Shown piece after piece: positions 55,103 through 63,766 of a stretch of 64,000 nucleotides of DNA. Source of the stretch: Palleronia rufa. Lineage in GTDB: Bacteria; Pseudomonadota; Alphaproteobacteria; Rhodobacterales; Rhodobacteraceae. The stretch lies in NCBI RefSeq assembly GCF_000743715.1, contig NZ_JQEY01000004.1, forward strand, positions 37,937-101,936, in the 5' to 3' direction. Positions within the stretch are counted from its first letter, which is position 1. Every line of letters begins with the position of its first letter. The notes below the pieces were generated by a model, which did no database searches, was not told the DNA's origin, and was given only the letters and a program-made list of their open reading frames with translations. The translations under genes and the position numbers were made by a program.

Positions 55103-56545
55103 ATGCAGATGCCCACGCCCGATACCGCGATCCTGTCGCGCCGCGCTGCGGTGCTGCGCCGGCTGGCGGCGGCGCTGCCGGAGCCGGCGCTGATCTCCGA
55201 TCCGGCGGCGCTCAGGACCTACGAATGCGACGCGCTCACCGCCTATCGCTGCCCGCCCATGGCCGTGGTCCTGCCCGGTTCCACCCAGGAGGTGTCGGCC
55301 TGTCTGCGGATCTGCCACGAAGAAGGCGTGCCGGTCGTGCCGCGCGGGTCGGGCACGTCGCTGGCCGGCGGCGCGCTTCCCACGGCGGATTCGATCATCC
55401 TGGGCGTCAGCCGCATGACTGAGGTGCTGGAAACCAGCCTGGCCGACCGCATCATCCGGGTCCAGACCGGAATCACCAACCTGTCGGTCAGCGGCGCCGT
55501 CGAGGACGACGGGTTCTTCTACGCGCCGGACCCGTCCTCGCAGCTGGCCTGCGCCATCGCCGGCAACATCGCCATGAACTCCGGCGGCGCGCATTGTCTG
55601 AAATACGGGGTGACCACCAACAACCTGCTGGGCGTGACCCTGGTGCTGATGGACGGCACCGTGGTCGAGATCGGCGGCGGCCACATGGACGCTCCGGGGC
55701 TGGACCTGCTGTCGGTCATCTGCGGTTCCGAGGGCCAGCTGGGCGTCGTGACCGAGGCGATGCTGCGGATCCTGCCCCGCCCCGAAGGCGCCCGGCCGGT
55801 GCTGATCGGCTACGACAGTTCCGAGACCGCGGGACAATGCGTCAGCGACATCATCAAGGCCGGGATCCTGCCGGTGGCGATCGAGTTCATGGACCGTCCC
55901 TGCATCCGCGCCACGGACGAGTTTTCCGGCGCGGGCTATCCCGACTGCGAGGCGATGCTGATCGTGGAGGTCGAAGGCTCCGACCCCGAGATCGACGAGC
56001 AGCTCGGCATCATCAGCCAGATCGCCCGCCGGCTCGACCCGGTGGAGCTGCGGGTGAGCGGGAGCGCCGAGGAAAGCGCGCGGATCTGGCTGGGGCGCAA
56101 GTCGGCCTTCGGGGCGATGGGGCAGATCAACGACTACATCTGCCTCGACGGCACGATCCCGGTGAGCGAGCTGCCCGCCATGCTGCGCGGCATCGCCGAT
56201 CTGTCCGGCAGATACGGGCTTGAGGTGGCCAATGTGTTCCACGCCGGCGACGGCAACATGCACCCGCTGATCCTGTTCGACGCCAACGCGGACGGCGAGC
56301 TGGAAAAGGCCGAGGAGCTGGGCGCGGAGATCCTGACCCTGTGCGTGAAGGTCGGCGGCTGTCTGACCGGAGAGCACGGCGTTGGTGTGGAAAAACGCGA
56401 CCTGATGGAGACCCAGTTCGACCCCGCCGATCTGGAGGCGCAGATGCGGGTCAAGGACGTGTTTGATCCGGGATGGCTGCTCAACCCGGCCAAGGTGTTT
56501 CCGCTTTCGGTCAGCGCGGGACGCCGGGGGATCGCGGCGGAGTAG
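55103..56545 (+). CDS. glcD: Glycolate oxidase FAD subunit GlcD
   Basis: 480 residues. The PCMH-type FAD domain has VVPRGSGTSLAGGALPTADS, YAPDPSSQLACAIAGNIAMN and NSGGAHCLKYGVTTNNLLGV. The C-terminal cap has HAGDGNMHPLILFDANADGE and GGCLTGEHGVGVEKRDLM. Oxidises glycolate to glyoxylate together with GlcE and GlcF. AGGAGG eight bases upstream supports 55103. Its TAG stop lies inside the hairpin element at 56537-56599. Confidence 0.95.
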   Translation: MQMPTPDTAILSRRAAVLRRLAAALPEPALISDPAALRTYECDALTAYRCPPMAVVLPGSTQEVSACLRICHEEGVPVVPRGSGTSLAGGALPTADSIILGVSRMTEVLETSLADRIIRVQTGITNLSVSGAVEDDGFFYAPDPSSQLACAIAGNIAMNSGGAHCLKYGVTTNNLLGVTLVLMDGTVVEIGGGHMDAPGLDLLSVICGSEGQLGVVTEAMLRILPRPEGARPVLIGYDSSETAGQCVSDIIKAGILPVAIEFMDRPCIRATDEFSGAGYPDCEAMLIVEVEGSDPEIDEQLGIISQIARRLDPVELRVSGSAEESARIWLGRKSAFGAMGQINDYICLDGTIPVSELPAMLRGIADLSGRYGLEVANVFHAGDGNMHPLILFDANADGELEKAEELGAEILTLCVKVGGCLTGEHGVGVEKRDLMETQFDPADLEAQMRVKDVFDPGWLLNPAKVFPLSVSAGRRGIAAE

Positions 56546-56599
56546 ATTTTCGGAATCGAAAATCTGCGCTCCGCGGGGGATATTTGTGGAAAGATGAAG
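56537..56599 (+). repeat. Hairpin plus GGATATTTGTGGAAAGATGAAG element, copy 2
   Basis: Outer arms GCGGAG (56537-56542) and CTCCGC (56569-56574) flank a perfect 9-bp stem AGATTTTCG-GAAT-CGAAAATCT (56544-56565). The tail GGGGGATATTTGTGGAAAGATGAAG begins at 56575. The inner AT-rich stem is strikingly different from local composition. The hairpin contains the glcD stop codon and the tail contains the first possible ATG of glcE (56594). Confidence 0.8.
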
Positions 56600-57706
56600 A
56601 TGCTGGAGCCCGTATCGGAGAGCGCGCTCGCCCAGGCGGTCAGGGGCGCGGACGGCCCGCTGGCGATCCGCGGCGGCGGCACGCGGGGCGGGGCGCCGCC
56701 GCGGGACGGCACCGTGCTGTCCGTCGCCGGTTTGACCGGGATCACCCTCTATGAGCCCGGCGCTCTGACGCTGGTGGCGCGGGCGGGCACGCCGATGGCC
56801 GAGATCGACGCCGCCCTGGAGGCGGAGGGGCAGCGGCTGGCCTTCGAGCCGTGGGACGCGCGCGCCGTGCTGGGGCGTGACGGGGTGCCGACCCTGGGCG
56901 GCTGCGTGGCGACCAATGCCAGCGGCCCGCGCCGCATGGTCGCCGGGGCGGCGCGCGACAGCGTGATCGGGATGCGCTTCGTGGACGGGACCGGCACGGC
57001 GGTGAAATCCGGCGGCCGGGTGATGAAGAACGTTACCGGGCTGGACCTGGCCAAGCTGCTCTGCGGCTCCCGCGGGGCGCTGGGCGTCATCACCGAGGTC
57101 AGCCTGAAGCTGCTCCCCGGCATCGCCGCCACCGCGACCCTGGCCGCCGACGGCCTGTCGCCCGACGCGGCCGTCGCCGCCATGTCCGCGGCGCTGTGCA
57201 CGCCCTATGAGGTCACGGGCGCCGTCCACGATCCGGCCGGACCGCGCACCCTGCTGAGGCTGGAGGGCACGGAGGCGTCGGTCTCCTACCGCGCCGATGC
57301 GCTGGCCCGCGCGTTGTCCCGCCACGGCGACTGGCGCGCAGAGCACGGTCCCGGCCCCTGGGCCGACCTGCGCGACGCGCGCGATTTCGCGGGCGGGGCG
57401 GGCGATCTGTGGCGCATCTCGCTGCGGCCGTCCGACGCGCCCGCAACCGTCGCCGCCCTTCCGGGCCGCTGGCGGATGGACTGGGGCGGCGGGCTGATCT
57501 GGGCCGAGGCGCCCGAGGGCACCGACCTGCGCGCGGCCCTTGCCGGCGCCGGCCACGCGACGCTGGTCCGGGCCGGCGCAGACACCCACCGGGCGCTGGG
57601 CACGCTGCACCCCGAACCGGCCCCCGTCGCCCGGCTGACCGACGGGCTGCGCGCCCGGTTCGACCCGCGCGGCCTCTTTTCCGCCCATCCCGGCGTGCCG
57701 GCATGA
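56594..57706 (+). CDS. glcE: Glycolate oxidase subunit GlcE (FAD-binding)
   Basis: 370 residues, PCMH FAD fold: PLAIRGGGTRGGAPP, LTLVARAGTPMAEIDAALEA, GRDGVPTLGGCVATNASGPR, VKSGGRVMKNVTGLDLAKLL and GSRGALGVITEVSLKLLPG. Start is 56594 or the in-frame ATG at 56600; the second is better spaced from GGAAAG in the conserved element. It follows glcD by 48 bases. Confidence 0.94.
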   Translation: MKMLEPVSESALAQAVRGADGPLAIRGGGTRGGAPPRDGTVLSVAGLTGITLYEPGALTLVARAGTPMAEIDAALEAEGQRLAFEPWDARAVLGRDGVPTLGGCVATNASGPRRMVAGAARDSVIGMRFVDGTGTAVKSGGRVMKNVTGLDLAKLLCGSRGALGVITEVSLKLLPGIAATATLAADGLSPDAAVAAMSAALCTPYEVTGAVHDPAGPRTLLRLEGTEASVSYRADALARALSRHGDWRAEHGPGPWADLRDARDFAGGAGDLWRISLRPSDAPATVAALPGRWRMDWGGGLIWAEAPEGTDLRAALAGAGHATLVRAGADTHRALGTLHPEPAPVARLTDGLRARFDPRGLFSAHPGVPA

Positions 57707-57740
57707 GCGTCCCCACCCGCATCCGAAGGGCCTGACCGCC

Positions 57741-59135
57741 ATGCAGACCAGCTTTAGCCCCGAACAGTTGCGCGACCCCGCGACCGCCCGCTCGAACGAG
57801 GTGCTGCGCGCCTGCGTCCACTGCGGCTTCTGCACCGCGACCTGCCCGACCTACCAGGTCCTGGGGGACGAGAACGACAGCCCCCGCGGCCGGATCTACC
57901 TCATCAAGGACATGCTGGAGAACGACCGCCCGGCCGACGCCAGGACGGTGAAGCACATCGACCGCTGCCTGTCCTGCCTGGCCTGCATGACCACCTGCCC
58001 GTCGGGCGTGCACTACATGCACCTGGTGGACCACGCCCGCGCCCATATCGAGCGGACCTACCGCCGCCCCGCCAGGGACCGGGCGCTGCGCTGGATGCTG
58101 GCGCGGATCCTGCCCTATCCCGCCCGGTTCCGGCTGGCCCTGCGCGCGGCGCGGCTGGGCCGTCCGTTCCGCCGCATGATGCCGGATCCGCGCCTGGCCG
58201 CGATGCTCGACATGGCGCCGGACCGGGTGGCGCCGCGCTCGCCGGTGGACCGGCCCCAGACCCACGCGGCGGACGGCGCCCGCCGGATGCGGGTGGCGCT
58301 GCTGACGGGCTGCGCGCAATCCGCACTCGACCCGGCCATCAACGAGGCCACCGTCCGCCTTTTGACCCGTCTGGGGTGCGAGGTGGTGGTGGCCCGCGGC
58401 ATGGGCTGCTGCGGCGCGCTGGTCCACCACATGGGCAAGGAGGCCGAAAGCCACGCCCAGGCCGGCGCCAACATCCGCGCCTGGCAGGCGGTCAGGCGCG
58501 ACGGCGGGCTGGACGCGGTGGTGGTCAACACCTCCGGCTGCGGCACGACGGTCAAGGACTACGGCCACATGATGCGCACCACCGACATGGCCGAGGCGGC
58601 CGCCGAGATCAGCGCGCTGACCGTGGACATCTCCGAACTGCTGGGCCGCCTGCTGCCGGGCACGGACCCGATCGCGCCCGTCAACGAAGCCGCCGAGGAC
58701 ATCGCCGGCACCGACGCCGTGGCCCCGCGCAACGCCGGCCACGGGCTGCGCGTTGCCTACCACGCCGCGTGCTCGCTCCAGCACGGCCAGCAGGTCAAGG
58801 CGCCGCCGAAGTCGCTTCTGGCGCGTGCCGGGTTCGAGGTGGTCGAGCCCAAGGACAGCCATCTGTGCTGCGGCTCCGCCGGCACCTACAACCTGATGCA
58901 GCCCAAGATCGCCGCGGAGCTGAAGGCGCGCAAGCTTCGGACGCTGGCGGCGAAAAGCCCGCAGGTGATCGCCGCCGGCAATATAGGCTGCATGGTCCAG
59001 CTTTCGGGCGGCACGGACATTCCCGTGGTCCACACGGTCGAGCTTCTGGACTGGGCCACCGGCGGCCCGCGCCCGGCCAAGATCCCGCCGTCCATGGCGC
59101 GGCCCCGCCCCGGTGCCGGCGCGTCCGGTGCGTAG
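57741..59135 (+). CDS. glcF: Glycolate oxidase iron-sulfur subunit GlcF
   Basis: 464 residues. Two [4Fe-4S] clusters: CVHCGFCTATCPTY (C25, C28, C31, C35) and CLSCLACMTTCPSG (C76, C79, C82, C86). Two CCG domains follow (RGMGCCGALVHHMGKE, HLCCGSAGTYNLMQ). It passes electrons from the flavin subunits to the membrane quinone pool. No glcC regulator or glcG gene is adjacent. The next gene's GTG start overlaps its last 23 bases. Confidence 0.95.
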   Translation: MQTSFSPEQLRDPATARSNEVLRACVHCGFCTATCPTYQVLGDENDSPRGRIYLIKDMLENDRPADARTVKHIDRCLSCLACMTTCPSGVHYMHLVDHARAHIERTYRRPARDRALRWMLARILPYPARFRLALRAARLGRPFRRMMPDPRLAAMLDMAPDRVAPRSPVDRPQTHAADGARRMRVALLTGCAQSALDPAINEATVRLLTRLGCEVVVARGMGCCGALVHHMGKEAESHAQAGANIRAWQAVRRDGGLDAVVVNTSGCGTTVKDYGHMMRTTDMAEAAAEISALTVDISELLGRLLPGTDPIAPVNEAAEDIAGTDAVAPRNAGHGLRVAYHAACSLQHGQQVKAPPKSLLARAGFEVVEPKDSHLCCGSAGTYNLMQPKIAAELKARKLRTLAAKSPQVIAAGNIGCMVQLSGGTDIPVVHTVELLDWATGGPRPAKIPPSMARPRPGAGASGA

Positions 59136-59868
59136 CCGCCGCGCCCGGGGGTCCGGACGCGGCGTCCGGCCGCTCTCGCGGATCGTGGCCCTGTTCGCGT
59201 TGGTGCTGCTGGTCGCGGGACAGGCGGGCACCGCGGCTCCGGCCGGGACCGCGGACCGCGCCTATGGCGCCGTCGGGCGGCTCCAGATCGCGGGGCGCGG
59301 CTTTTGCACCGCCACGCTCATCGCGCCCCGGCTGGTGCTGACCGCCGCCCATTGCGTGACCCGGGACGACGGCAGCCTGCGCGCCCCGGACGACCTGCGC
59401 TTCGACGCGGGCCTGCGGGCGGGCGTGTCGAACGCCCGCCGCGTCGCGTCCCGCGTGGTCGTGCCCGACGGCTACCGCCCGTCCCTCGCCCTGACCCAGA
59501 TCGCCCGCGACGTCGCCCTGATCCAGCTTCGCCGCCCGATCGGCGCGCGCCAGGTCGATCCGCTGCCCGTGGGCCGGGCCGCGGGCCGCCGCGTGTCGGT
59601 CGTGTCCTACGCCAAGGACCGCGCCGACAGCCCGGCCCTGCAGAGCGCGTGCAACATGCTGGGACGGCGTGAGGGGGCGATGCTGCTCGACTGCGCGGCC
59701 GGGTTCGGCAGTTCCGGCGCGCCGGTCCTGTCGCGCGCCGGCGGGGTGACGCGCATCGTCGCGGTGATCTCGGCCAAGGCCACCGCCGACGGCCGCCTCG
59801 TCACCCTGTCCACCGAGCTCGACGGCGTCCTGCCGCGGCTTCTGGCCCGGATCCCGGACGCGTTCTGA
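59113..59868 (+). CDS. Secreted trypsin-like serine protease
   Basis: 251 residues. An N-terminal Arg-rich region and helix (RIVALFALVLLVAGQAG) form a signal peptide or anchor. The chymotrypsin fold has a full triad: H80 in LVLTAAHCVT, D133 in ARDVALIQLRRP and S201 in GFGSSGAPVLSR (GSSGAP in place of GDSGGP). Two Cys pairs are plausible (C65/C81, C180/C194). The start is uncertain: GTG 59113 or 59128. It overlaps glcF by 23 bases in another frame, so it may be co-transcribed with it. Confidence 0.88.
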   Translation: MPARPVRSRRARGSGRGVRPLSRIVALFALVLLVAGQAGTAAPAGTADRAYGAVGRLQIAGRGFCTATLIAPRLVLTAAHCVTRDDGSLRAPDDLRFDAGLRAGVSNARRVASRVVVPDGYRPSLALTQIARDVALIQLRRPIGARQVDPLPVGRAAGRRVSVVSYAKDRADSPALQSACNMLGRREGAMLLDCAAGFGSSGAPVLSRAGGVTRIVAVISAKATADGRLVTLSTELDGVLPRLLARIPDAF

Positions 59869-59922
59869 CCGAGCCCTGTCCAAGCCGTTGACCGGACTAC
59901 GACTTTTTTGCCTATCCCGGCT

Positions 59923-59953
59923 CTTGAACGGGCGGGCGGCGTTTCACATATCT
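59923..59953 (+). promoter_or_regulatory. RpoH (sigma-32)-type promoter of the Hsp20 gene
   Basis: CTTGAA (59923-59928), 16 bases, then CACATATCT (59945-59953) fits the alphaproteobacterial heat-shock pattern of a CTTGAA -35 with a CYTAT/CATAT-like -10. It lies about 95 bases upstream of a small heat-shock gene, which is the expected target. Confidence 0.6.
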
Positions 59954-60048
59954 GTTCCGTCGGATGCCGCATCAGGGTCCGGCGCACCGCCCGTTCCCGT
60001 TTCAGGGGAGGGCACACATTGGTAATCGCTTCGAAAAGGATCAATCCG

Positions 60049-60507
60049 ATGAGAACCTTCGACCTCGCCCCGCTCTACCGCGCCTCGGTCGGCTTCGACC
60101 AGATGGCCGAGCTTCTGGACCGCGTCCAGCGCGACAGTTCCGGGGCCCAGACCTATCCGCCCTACAACATCGAGAAGACCGGCGACGACGCCTGGGCGAT
60201 CGAGATTGCCGTGGCCGGTTTCAGCGACGCCGACCTGTCGGTGGAGCAGCGCGAGAACGCGCTGATCGTCACCGCCAGGAAGGCCGATGACGACGCCGAG
60301 CGGACCTATCTGCACCGCGGCATCGCCACCCGCGCGTTCGAGCGGCGCTTTCACCTGGCCGATCACGTTCGCGTGGACGGGGCGCGCCATGCCAACGGGA
60401 TGCTGGTGATCGAGCTGAAGCGCGAAGTCCCGGAGGCGCTGAAGCCCCGCCGCATCGCCATCGAAGGCTCCGGCCAGACCGTCGATCATCAGATCGCGGC
60501 CGAGTAA
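60049..60507 (+). CDS. Small heat-shock protein, Hsp20/IbpA type
   Basis: 152 residues. MRTFDLAPLYRASVGFDQMA is the IbpA-like N terminus. The alpha-crystallin domain spans about 37-130 (PPYNIEKTGDDAWAIEIAVA, RAFERRFHLADHVRVDGARH, NGMLVIELKREVPEALKPRR), with RIAIEG as C-terminal anchor. AAAAGGA precedes the ATG. ATP-independent holdase chaperone. Heat-shock promoter upstream and intrinsic terminator downstream make it a one-gene unit. Confidence 0.95.
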   Translation: MRTFDLAPLYRASVGFDQMAELLDRVQRDSSGAQTYPPYNIEKTGDDAWAIEIAVAGFSDADLSVEQRENALIVTARKADDDAERTYLHRGIATRAFERRFHLADHVRVDGARHANGMLVIELKREVPEALKPRRIAIEGSGQTVDHQIAAE

Positions 60508-60526
60508 CCTTCACCCGACCCCACCG

Positions 60527-60554
60527 AAGGCCGCGCCACCCGCGCGGCCTTTTT
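60527..60554 (+). terminator. Intrinsic terminator after hsp20
   Basis: AAGGCCGCGC-CACCC-GCGCGGCCTT is a perfect 10-bp stem with a five-base loop, ending in TTTTTC. It starts 20 bases after the stop codon. The clearest rho-independent terminator in the window. Confidence 0.93.
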
Positions 60555-60555
60555 C

Positions 60556-60775
60556 GTGTCCTGCGCCGGGGCCGGGTCGCGGCGGCGCCCTCCGGCCGGC
60601 GGCTTTCCTCCCCCGCCTGTCTCACGACGCCGGACCGCCTCCCCGGACGCGGTCGTGTCGCGCCGGGGCAGGGTCGCGGCAGCACCGCCGGCCGGCGGCC
60701 TTTTCCACGACGCCGGAACGCCTCCCCGGATGCGGTCGTGTCCTGCGCCGGGGCAGGGATCGGAACGGGGGTCCG
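60556..60775. repeat. Degenerate tandem repeat of about 82-99 bases
   Basis: The phrase GTGTC(CT)GCGCCGGGGC begins near 60556, 60655 and 60737. Each is followed by CGGCCGGCGGC and then CGCCTCCCCGGAYGCGGTC in similar order. The copies differ in length and sequence. Non-coding by appearance. Confidence 0.75.
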
Positions 60776-60789
60776 CCGTGCGACCGCTT

Positions 60790-61165
60790 CTCGGGGCCGG
60801 AACCGGAGCCAGAGCCGACCGCGAAGCAGAAGCCGGGTAGAACCGCGACGGGGGTTGGACCGGGGCACGACCATCGCTCGTTCGGCTGCCGAAGGCGGCG
60901 CCACGCCAGCCCGGCGCGCGACCGGTCGTCTGCGCCGCGTCCGAAAGGATCCTGCCCCGGCGCCATGGGTGCCGTCCGCCTTTCGGAGCCGGAGCCGGAG
61001 CCGGAGCCGACCGCGAAGCCGAACCCGGGCCGGACCGCGACGGGGGCCGGACCGGGGCACGACCATCGCTCGTTCGGCTGCCCAAGGCGGCGCCACGCCA
61101 GCCCGGCGCGCGGCCGGTCGTCTGCGCCGCGTCCGAAAGGATCCTGCCCCGGCGCCATGGGGTGC
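60790..61165. repeat. 192-bp tandem duplication
   Basis: GGACCGGGGCACGACCATCG begins at 60857 and at 61049, and the following 110 bases (to CTGCCCCGGCGCCATGG) match almost perfectly. The preceding GGAGCCGGAGCC microsatellite and CGACCGCGAAGC segment also recur. The period is 192. Frames stay open across it on both strands, but the products look like random GC-rich translation. Together with the preceding repeat it fills the 650-base gap between hsp20 and hrpB. Confidence 0.88.
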
Positions 61166-61212
61166 CGCCTCCGCCCACGGACCCCTGTCCGCGGGCCCAT
61201 GGGCCTCCCGCC

Positions 61213-63600
61213 TCAGGTCCCGCGCCGCTTCGCCCGCAGGGTCGGGTCGGCCCGGCCCGGATCCTCCGGCCAGGGATGGCGCGGATACCGCGCGCGCATG
61301 TCCTTGGCCACATCCGCGTAGGATCCCGCCCAGAACCCGGGCAGATCCTGCGTCACCTGCACCGGACGCCCCGCCGGCGACAGCAGCGACAGCCGCAAGG
61401 GCCGCCCGGCCACCACCGGATGCCGCGTCATCCCGAACAGCTCCTGCACCCGGATCGCCACCTGGGGCGCGTCGCCGCCGTAGTCGATGGGCACCCGCCG
61501 GCCCAGCGGCGTCACCAGATGCTCCGGCGCCTCGCGGTCGAGCACCCGGGCCTCCTCACGGGACAGCCGCCCCCGGAGCGGCTGCAGCAGATCGAACCGC
61601 GCCCAGTCTTCGGCCGAGCGCACCCCGGTCAGCCAGGGCAGCAGCCAAGCATCTGCCGTCTCCAGCAATGCCTCCTCCGCCGTGTCGAAGAGCCCGGCCA
61701 GCGCCACCCGCGCCAGGAACCGCCGCGCCGCGTCGGAGGGCCGCAGACCCAGGAGCCGCACCCCCTCCAGCATCGCCGCCGCCACCCGGTCGGGCGGCGC
61801 GTCGGGCCAGGTCCGGTCGTCCAGCGCGATGGCGCCCAGCCGCTCCTGGCGGCGGGCCACCACGCGCCCCTCGCGCCGCGACCATGCGCAGACCTCCACC
61901 CAGCCGATGCGCTCGCCCAGCACGGCGCGCAGCTCCGCCTCCGCGATCGCCGCGGCCTGACGGATCCGCGCCTCGCGCGGGTGGCCGTCGGTGTCGGTCA
62001 CCACGATCAGCCGCTGCCCGGCCAGCGCGTCGCCCTCGGCCATGGCGGCGCCCTTGCCCCCCGACAGGAGCCAGCGCGGCGCCTCCCCCGGCCGGCGCAA
62101 CCCGATCCGGTCCGGATAGGCCAGCGCGGCCTGCTGCGCCGCGCTCAGCCCCCGGTCCGGGCCGCCGTACCGCCTGAGCCGCCGCGCCTCGTCCCGGATG
62201 CGGCCCACGGCGCCCATGGCCGCCCCGAACGCCCCCGGCGACCCAAGCGCCCGGAGCCGCAGCGTCAGATCGACGCCCCGATCCCTCAGGATGTCCCGGT
62301 CCGACAGCAAGGCCGCCAGATCGGCGGCCTCGCGCCCCCCGCGATGCAGCATGTGGGCCAGCCGCGGATGCAGCGGCACCGCCGCCAGCGCCCGGCCGTG
62401 GTCGCTGATCCGCCCGTCCTCCAGCGCCCCGAGCGCTGCCAGAAGCGCCCGCGCCTCGGCCAGCGCGCCCTCGGGCGGCGGCGTGAGAAAGGGCAGGGCG
62501 GTGCCCTCCGGATCGCCCCAGAGCGCCAGGTCCAGCGCCAGCCCGGTCAGGTCCGCCGCCGCGATCTCGGGCGGCGCATGGGCCGGCAGCGCGCCGTCCT
62601 CGCCGCGGGTCCAGAGCTTCCAGGCCACCCCCGGCGCCACCCGGCCCGCCCGGCCCGCCCGCTGCGCCGCCTCGGCGCGGCTGACCCGCTCGGTCACCAG
62701 CCGCGTCATGCCGCTGCCGGGATCGAACCGCGCCCGCCGCGCCCGTCCCCCGTCCACCACGATGCGCACGTCCTCGATGGTCAGGGAGGTCTCGGCGATG
62801 GCCGTCGCCAGCACCAGCTTGCGCCCGGGCGACGGCGCGATGGCGGCCCGCTGCTCGGCAAAGGGCAGCGCGCCGTAGAGCGGCCGCACCTCCACCCCCG
62901 GCAGGTCCAGCCGCGCCATCACCCGGCGGATCTCTCCCTCGCCGGGCAGGAACGCCAGCACGCCGCCGGCGTCCTCCGCCACCGCGCGGCCGATCAGCGC
63001 CGCCATCGCCGCGTCGAACCGCATGTCCCTGGCCACCCGCCGCTCCAGCCAGCGCGGCGCCACGGCGAACGCCCGGCCGGCACTCGTCACCACCGGCGCG
63101 TCCCCCAGCAGCGCCGCCACGGGGCCTGCGTCCAGCGTCGCAGACATCACCACCACGGCCAGATCCGCGCGCAGCGCCTGGCGCACCTCCCAGACCAGCG
63201 CCAGCCCCAGGTCGGCGTTCAGCGACCGCTCGTGGAACTCGTCGAAGATCACGCAGCCGACGCCCTCCAGCCCGGGATCGCGTTGCAGGCGCCGGGTCAG
63301 GATCCCTTCCGTCACCACCTCGATCCGCGTCGCCTCCGACACCACCCGGTCGCCGCGCACCGCATAGCCCACGGTCGCGCCCACCCGCTCGCCCAGGGTC
63401 CGGGCCATCCGCTCGGCCGCCGCCCGCGCCGCCAGCCGCCGCGGCTCCAGCATCACGATCCGCCCGGGGATCTGCTCCAGCAGCGCCAGCGGCACGCGCG
63501 TGGTCTTGCCGGCGCCCGGCGGCGCCTGCAGCACCGCACGCCCCGCCGACGCCAGCGCGGCGCGCAACTCTCCCAGAACGGCGTCGATGGGCAACTCCAT
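61213..63600 (-). CDS. hrpB: ATP-dependent helicase HrpB
   Basis: 795 residues, DEAH/DExH family. Walker A VLQAPPGAGKTTRVPLALLE, PRRLAARAAAERMA, GYAVRGDRVVS, motif II VIFDEFHERSLNADLG (DEFH), SAT in VVVMSATLDAG, LATAIAETSLTIEDVRIVVD and motif VI AQRAGRAGRVAPG. A C-terminal HrpB-specific domain contains PIDYGGDAPQVAIRVQELFG. Its RNA substrate is not well defined in bacteria. Confidence 0.95.
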   Translation of the reverse strand: MELPIDAVLGELRAALASAGRAVLQAPPGAGKTTRVPLALLEQIPGRIVMLEPRRLAARAAAERMARTLGERVGATVGYAVRGDRVVSEATRIEVVTEGILTRRLQRDPGLEGVGCVIFDEFHERSLNADLGLALVWEVRQALRADLAVVVMSATLDAGPVAALLGDAPVVTSAGRAFAVAPRWLERRVARDMRFDAAMAALIGRAVAEDAGGVLAFLPGEGEIRRVMARLDLPGVEVRPLYGALPFAEQRAAIAPSPGRKLVLATAIAETSLTIEDVRIVVDGGRARRARFDPGSGMTRLVTERVSRAEAAQRAGRAGRVAPGVAWKLWTRGEDGALPAHAPPEIAAADLTGLALDLALWGDPEGTALPFLTPPPEGALAEARALLAALGALEDGRISDHGRALAAVPLHPRLAHMLHRGGREAADLAALLSDRDILRDRGVDLTLRLRALGSPGAFGAAMGAVGRIRDEARRLRRYGGPDRGLSAAQQAALAYPDRIGLRRPGEAPRWLLSGGKGAAMAEGDALAGQRLIVVTDTDGHPREARIRQAAAIAEAELRAVLGERIGWVEVCAWSRREGRVVARRQERLGAIALDDRTWPDAPPDRVAAAMLEGVRLLGLRPSDAARRFLARVALAGLFDTAEEALLETADAWLLPWLTGVRSAEDWARFDLLQPLRGRLSREEARVLDREAPEHLVTPLGRRVPIDYGGDAPQVAIRVQELFGMTRHPVVAGRPLRLSLLSPAGRPVQVTQDLPGFWAGSYADVAKDMRARYPRHPWPEDPGRADPTLRAKRRGT

Positions 63601-63647
63601 GTCCCCGGCCTACAATCCCGCACGCCCCTTGCCCAGCCGCCCGCCCG

Positions 63648-63702
63648 TTCATCTTTCCCCAAATATCCCGGGGGGCCGCGCAGCGGCGGGGGCAGCGCCC
63701 CC
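63648..63702 (-). repeat. Tandem-hairpin plus GGATATTTGGGGAAAGATGAA element, copy 3
   Basis: Read on the minus strand: GGGGGC-GCT-GCCCCC (63702-63688), GCCGC-TGC-GCGGC (63687-63675), C-rich spacer, then GGGATATTTGGGGAAAGATGAA (63669-63648). Same order as copy 1 with different stem bases that still pair. The tail points toward hrpB (start 63600), about 48 bases away. Confidence 0.8.
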
Positions 63703-63766
63703 TTTCCCTTTGCGGCGCGCGCGGCCCGCTCTGGACAAGAGCCGCCCGCGCCAGCATCAAGCGGCC

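Noticed and set aside
60269-61313. Long minus-strand ORFs across the 192-bp repeats
   Set aside because: Products are Arg/Pro/Gly-rich with no secondary-structure logic, overlap hsp20 antisense, and length differences between copies break the frame at the ends.
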